Below the pieces are notes generated by a model. It made no database searches. It was not told the DNA's origin and saw nothing but the letters and a program-made list of their open reading frames with translations. The translations under genes were made by a program, and so were the position numbers. Positions 39,773 through 42,552 of a stretch of 42,552 bases of DNA are shown here, piece by piece. Origin of the DNA: Anaerolineae bacterium (lineage in GTDB: Bacteria; Chloroflexota; Anaerolineae; B4-G1; SLSP01); NCBI GenBank assembly GCA_016934645.1, contig JAFGSL010000163.1, forward strand, positions 1-42,552, given 5' to 3'. Position 1 is the stretch's first letter. Each line of letters starts with the position of its first letter.

Positions 39773-40417
39773 TTATGGAGCGCCTTCGACTGCCTGCTGC
39801 AGAAGCTCCTCGGTCGAATTGGGCAAACCTTGCAGTGCGCCAGTAAGCGGCGAGAAGACCGCTCGCAGTTGTTCAATGGCCGGGGCCATACCGGCTTCCG
39901 CCAGAGGAATTTCGACGGGCACTTTCATGACGACTGGCACGGTTGTGCTGACGGGCACCATCAGATTGAGGGATACGGGCAGCGGCAAGCCCTCTGGCAG
40001 GACAAGTTGCACAGTACCATGAATCGCGCCTCCACCTGCTGGCCAGACAAACGTCGCTGGTGCCTGGATAGGCACAGGCTCCACCAGCACAACCTGTGTA
40101 TGCTGGGCCAGTGGCAAATCGAACACTACCGGCATTGTATCGGTGATGTAGACGGTGGACTCAATGCGCGTCTCTCCCAAGGCGGCGAAGGCGCTGTCCA
40201 GGTCCACCAACAGCGGTTCGGCTACCTGGCTCTTTGCCATGAACACAGGTTCGGGCGCTAATAGCAAAACGACCACCAGGATGATGTTGACGATAAACGA
40301 GAAGATGATAGCAATCGTCTTGAACGCATTCCACAATGGACCGAACCCACTCCTTTTGCTCGAGGCATTCTTTGCGGGCTGGTCGACTGTCACCAGTTCA
40401 CTGTCTGATGTTGTCAT
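39773..40417 (-). CDS. Hypothetical single-pass membrane protein
   Basis: Not recognised. 214 residues: a short cytoplasmic N-terminus, one hydrophobic helix (about 33-54), then an extracellular part rich in Val, Pro and Thr with PLAQHTQVVLVEPVPIQAP and two VPV-type beta stretches, and an amphipathic end (LRAVFSPLTGALQGL). AGGAGG lies before ATG 40417. Coupled to the methyltransferase gene downstream. Confidence 0.65.
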   Translation of the reverse strand: MTTSDSELVTVDQPAKNASSKRSGFGPLWNAFKTIAIIFSFIVNIILVVVLLLAPEPVFMAKSQVAEPLLVDLDSAFAALGETRIESTVYITDTMPVVFDLPLAQHTQVVLVEPVPIQAPATFVWPAGGGAIHGTVQLVLPEGLPLPVSLNLMVPVSTTVPVVMKVPVEIPLAEAGMAPAIEQLRAVFSPLTGALQGLPNSTEELLQQAVEGAP

Positions 40418-40446
40418 ACTGACCTCCTGCGTAAACTATAAAAATA

Positions 40447-40475
40447 TGTTACCATAATTATTGACAAAATGCAAA
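40447..40475 (-). promoter_or_regulatory. Candidate promoter of the single-pass protein/methyltransferase pair
   Basis: On the minus strand TTGCAT (40475-40470) and TAACAT (40452-40447) are 17 bases apart, with TGG before the -10 (extended). Start of transcription about 25 bases before ATG 40417. Confidence 0.45.
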
Positions 40476-40499
40476 GGAAGTCGGTGCTTTTTTCGCAAG

Positions 40500-42260
40500 C
40501 TACCCTGACTTCACCACCATCGGCAAATAGATGTGGAACATATTGAGCTTGAGTGTGACGCTGCGCGTGATGGTCTGGTATCCCGGTACGGCGATGTTGG
40601 CCTGGTTAATGACGATAGACGGAAGGATGATCGTGCTGACAGGGACGGGAGGTGTAACAACAGCAGCGTAGGTGAGGGTGATGTCGGGTGTGGGCGAGAG
40701 GACGCCCGTCCATTGCAACAGCGGGGCTTGCATTTCATCAACTTCGCCAGACGTGGCAGTGAATGTGCCAGGGATGTAGGCCAAGCCCGGGCGGATCACA
40801 TCACTCATAACAGCGGTGAGGGAGAGTGGCCCGGTGGCGTTGCGGATGCCCACTGTGTATGTCACACGATCACCGTTATAGGCCATTGGCGTAGAGACGG
40901 TCTTGAACGATGGTGTGAGGTCGGGATAGTCGGCGGGACGTACGATTTGCACGGTAGCCGTGCGCGTGAGCGGTTCTTGCCCCTCGGTGACAATGACAAC
41001 CGTATTGGTGATGCTGCGCCATTCGGTGGTGGCAACGGTGACAGCGTAAGTCACGGTGACAGCGGGGGTTGGCGTGAGCAGGCCCGTCCAGGTGAGATCG
41101 GGCGCAGCGACATCATCCACAGCGCCGGAGGTAGCCGTGAGAGTGCCTGGGATGTAGGCCAGCCCGGCAGGAACCGTGTCGTTGAGCGTCACAGTCCCGG
41201 TCGGCGGTGTCCTGCTGGCCTGGATAGCAACGGTATAGGTGATCGTCTCGCCAGGCGTCGCCTCGGCCTGCGAGACGGCTTTGCTGGCTTCCAGCGCACT
41301 GATCCCGCCATCCCATCCGGCGAGGCGCGCCCACAGCGTCCACACAGCATACGCCTTCTGGTTACAATTGAGCGATTGGCTGTGCGCGCAAGAGCAACTA
41401 TACCAGTCTTCGTTGACGGTATGCGTGGCCTGCCAATCCAGGGCCCAATTTGTGTCATCATCCCATGGATCGCCATTCCCATTGCCATCATACTGACAAC
41501 TATCAAGAACGTATCTATCGCCATAGTAAACGCCGTCCGGATCGTACAGCTCGATGTCATAGAAATCGTACAGTACCTTGTTATTGCTGATACAGTAATC
41601 GCGGATCTGCTGGTTACGCAGGTGCAGGTCGCCTTCTTCTCCGGTCCCGTCCGAGTGACCGGTCATGTAGACGAAGGTGATGCCAGGATAATCTAGTTCC
41701 AGTTGCGTCATCGGCGCGAGATACCAATTGGTGATATTTTCCTCAGTGTACCAGGATGCCTGCCCGCACCATGACCACATGATGACGTTGACATTAGGGT
41801 GATTCTGCCCGCGCCCGGTAACAGGATCAGGGGTACCCAGATAGCTGATGGTGTTGTTGACCCAATCCGGGTAATATCCCACATCACCGCCCATCGCATA
41901 ATCGTCCAGGTCAAGTGCGCCATCTGTCCCGCCCTCGTTCCAGTCAAAAATATCGTCGGGAAGTACAAGTCCCAGTCCGCCGCCATTGGCAAAACCGACC
42001 AATCCGCTCATCCCATCGGTGAGTTGACTGCCGTGAGAGGTATGCCCATATGCGATATGCAAACCGCGCTTGGCCTCCTCAATCCATTCTTGAGGAACAG
42101 CGGTGATGTCTACAGAAGTGTGGTCGATGATGAGCGGTGTCGTACGCGCCTGTGGAGTGTCCGGCGCGGTGACCCCAGCGGCGACAGTAGGTCCCGTGCC
42201 GCAGAACAGCGGCAAAAGCATTAGCAGAACAAAGCTATTGATCCATCTCACCGTTTTCAT
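40500..42260 (-). CDS. Secreted protein with HTSHGSQL domain, two DUF11-like repeats and YLPxxxK tail
   Basis: 586 residues. Signal peptide at about 1-28. The N-terminal domain (about 40-320) begins IDHTSVDITAVPQEWI and has IAYGHTSHGSQLTDG, WSWCGQASWYTEENI, FVYMTGHSDG and LYDFYDIELYDPDG, suggesting a GDSL/SGNH-like or other hydrolase fold, though I cannot name it. Two DUF11-type beta repeats follow (about 325-440 and 450-560), each with a TVxVxA-type start and the shared GLAYIPGTLTATSG/GLAYIPGTFTATSG. The end is HIYLPMVVKSG, a tail typical of secreted Chloroflexota proteins. GGAAGGGG precedes ATG 42260. Confidence 0.72.
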   Translation of the reverse strand: MKTVRWINSFVLLMLLPLFCGTGPTVAAGVTAPDTPQARTTPLIIDHTSVDITAVPQEWIEEAKRGLHIAYGHTSHGSQLTDGMSGLVGFANGGGLGLVLPDDIFDWNEGGTDGALDLDDYAMGGDVGYYPDWVNNTISYLGTPDPVTGRGQNHPNVNVIMWSWCGQASWYTEENITNWYLAPMTQLELDYPGITFVYMTGHSDGTGEEGDLHLRNQQIRDYCISNNKVLYDFYDIELYDPDGVYYGDRYVLDSCQYDGNGNGDPWDDDTNWALDWQATHTVNEDWYSCSCAHSQSLNCNQKAYAVWTLWARLAGWDGGISALEASKAVSQAEATPGETITYTVAIQASRTPPTGTVTLNDTVPAGLAYIPGTLTATSGAVDDVAAPDLTWTGLLTPTPAVTVTYAVTVATTEWRSITNTVVIVTEGQEPLTRTATVQIVRPADYPDLTPSFKTVSTPMAYNGDRVTYTVGIRNATGPLSLTAVMSDVIRPGLAYIPGTFTATSGEVDEMQAPLLQWTGVLSPTPDITLTYAAVVTPPVPVSTIILPSIVINQANIAVPGYQTITRSVTLKLNMFHIYLPMVVKSG

Positions 42261-42313
42261 TCGATCCCCTTCCTGGCGGACTGTTTTGGCTCATCTTGCC
42301 AGACCTAATTTCA

Positions 42314-42341
42314 ACTATACAATTAAGATATAGTAAGTCAA
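42314..42341 (-). promoter_or_regulatory. Candidate sigma70 promoter of the HTSHGSQL-protein gene
   Basis: On the minus strand TTGACT (42341-42336) and TATAGT (42319-42314) are 16 bases apart, about 50 bases before ATG 42260. Confidence 0.6.
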
Positions 42342-42395
42342 TCTGTCATTCGTATATTTGTGATCCCGATATGTGTAGTGTCCGCGCTTTGTACC

Positions 42396-42552
42396 CTAAA
42401 ACTGTCGCAGAGTCAACGGCAGGAAGACCTTGTACCGGCCCAGCCCGCACCAGAAGCCGGAGCATAGGTCGTAAGGGGTATTGCTCGCCGTTCCAACGAC
42501 GGCCTGGCCGAAAGTACTATCCAAAACAAAGTCGCCCACTTCGCTGTGTCCA
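42396..42552 (-). CDS. C-terminal end of a secreted Chloroflexota-type protein (5' end outside window)
   Basis: A minus-strand frame open from the window edge to TAG at 42396-42398 encodes about 51 residues: VGDFVLDSTFGQAVVGTAS, then TPYDLCSGFWCG, ending RYKVFLPLTLRQF. The GQAVVG...CSGFWCG...FLPLxLR order is a familiar C-terminal module of secreted proteins in Anaerolineae-like genomes. The function of the missing N-terminal part cannot be told. Too short and open-ended for a usual ORF scan, but the motif match is strong. Lies about 135 bases upstream of the next secreted-protein gene. Confidence 0.75.
   Translation of the reverse strand, partial: GHSEVGDFVLDSTFGQAVVGTASNTPYDLCSGFWCGLGRYKVFLPLTLRQF

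Noticed and set aside
1..42552. tRNA, rRNA, CRISPR array or transposase genes
   Set aside because: None was recognised on either strand; small RNAs other than the cobalamin riboswitch cannot be excluded by reading alone.

Overview
The window most resembles Chloroflexota (Anaerolineae/Caldilineae-like). Four features point that way. (1) Secreted proteins end in a YLPxxxK/R-type tail: one whole protein near 40.5-42.3 kb and one partial protein at the right edge. (2) Intergenic spaces carry short word-like repeats. (3) ECF-transporter and intrinsic-factor-like proteins sit together. (4) A class II diterpene cyclase is paired with an Rv3378c-like enzyme, a pairing known from Mycobacterium tuberculosis and Herpetosiphon. 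By eye the DNA is moderately GC-rich, with a more AT-rich patch at about 24.2-28.5 kb. No rRNA, tRNA, CRISPR array, transposase or integrase was seen. Assignments are by reading motifs only; no database search was possible.

Layout. 0-2.6 kb (+): a hotdog thioesterase, an orphan CoxM-type FAD subunit and a DUF1385 membrane protein. 2.6-7.6 kb (-): murJ, a solute-binding lipoprotein, a CAP-domain surface protein, a terminator, then a YitT/DUF2179 protein. 7.8-12.2 kb: a membrane-anchored methyltransferase and an LLM oxidoreductase (+), then an amidohydrolase and an IorA-like TPP enzyme (-). 12.3-15.4 kb (+): larE-larB-larC, the nickel-pincer cofactor genes, without larA. 15.4-17 kb (+): hicAB, a diverged second copy of the larC 3' end, and one integron-cassette-like unit.

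17-22.9 kb (-): a cobalamin-riboswitch operon. A sigma70-like promoter, aptamer and terminator precede an LPATG-anchored alpha/alpha-barrel protein, a DUF4430 surface protein, then ECF S, T and a fused double ATPase. The two surface proteins correspond to the two domains of animal intrinsic factor/transcobalamin, so this reads as surface B12 capture joined to an ECF importer.

22.9-35.3 kb (-): one colinear run of MFS permease, membrane protein, GNAT, ABC ATPase, FtsX permease, membrane protein, GT87-like glycosyltransferase, Rv3378c-like diterpene synthase, class II diterpene cyclase, histidine kinase and response regulator. Most gaps are 0-4 bp or small overlaps. It looks like a diterpenoid locus with transport and signalling genes attached.

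35.5-42.5 kb (-): a DUF59 protein, two methyltransferases with C-terminal zinc ribbons, membrane proteins, a CDF metal transporter and two secreted Chloroflexota-type proteins. Two copies of a MITE-like repeat lie here; one supplies the last codons of the CDF gene.

A recurring pattern is that word-like repeats begin at or just after stop codons of several genes, and similar repeat DNA is translated in-frame at domain junctions of the fused ecfA and of larC.
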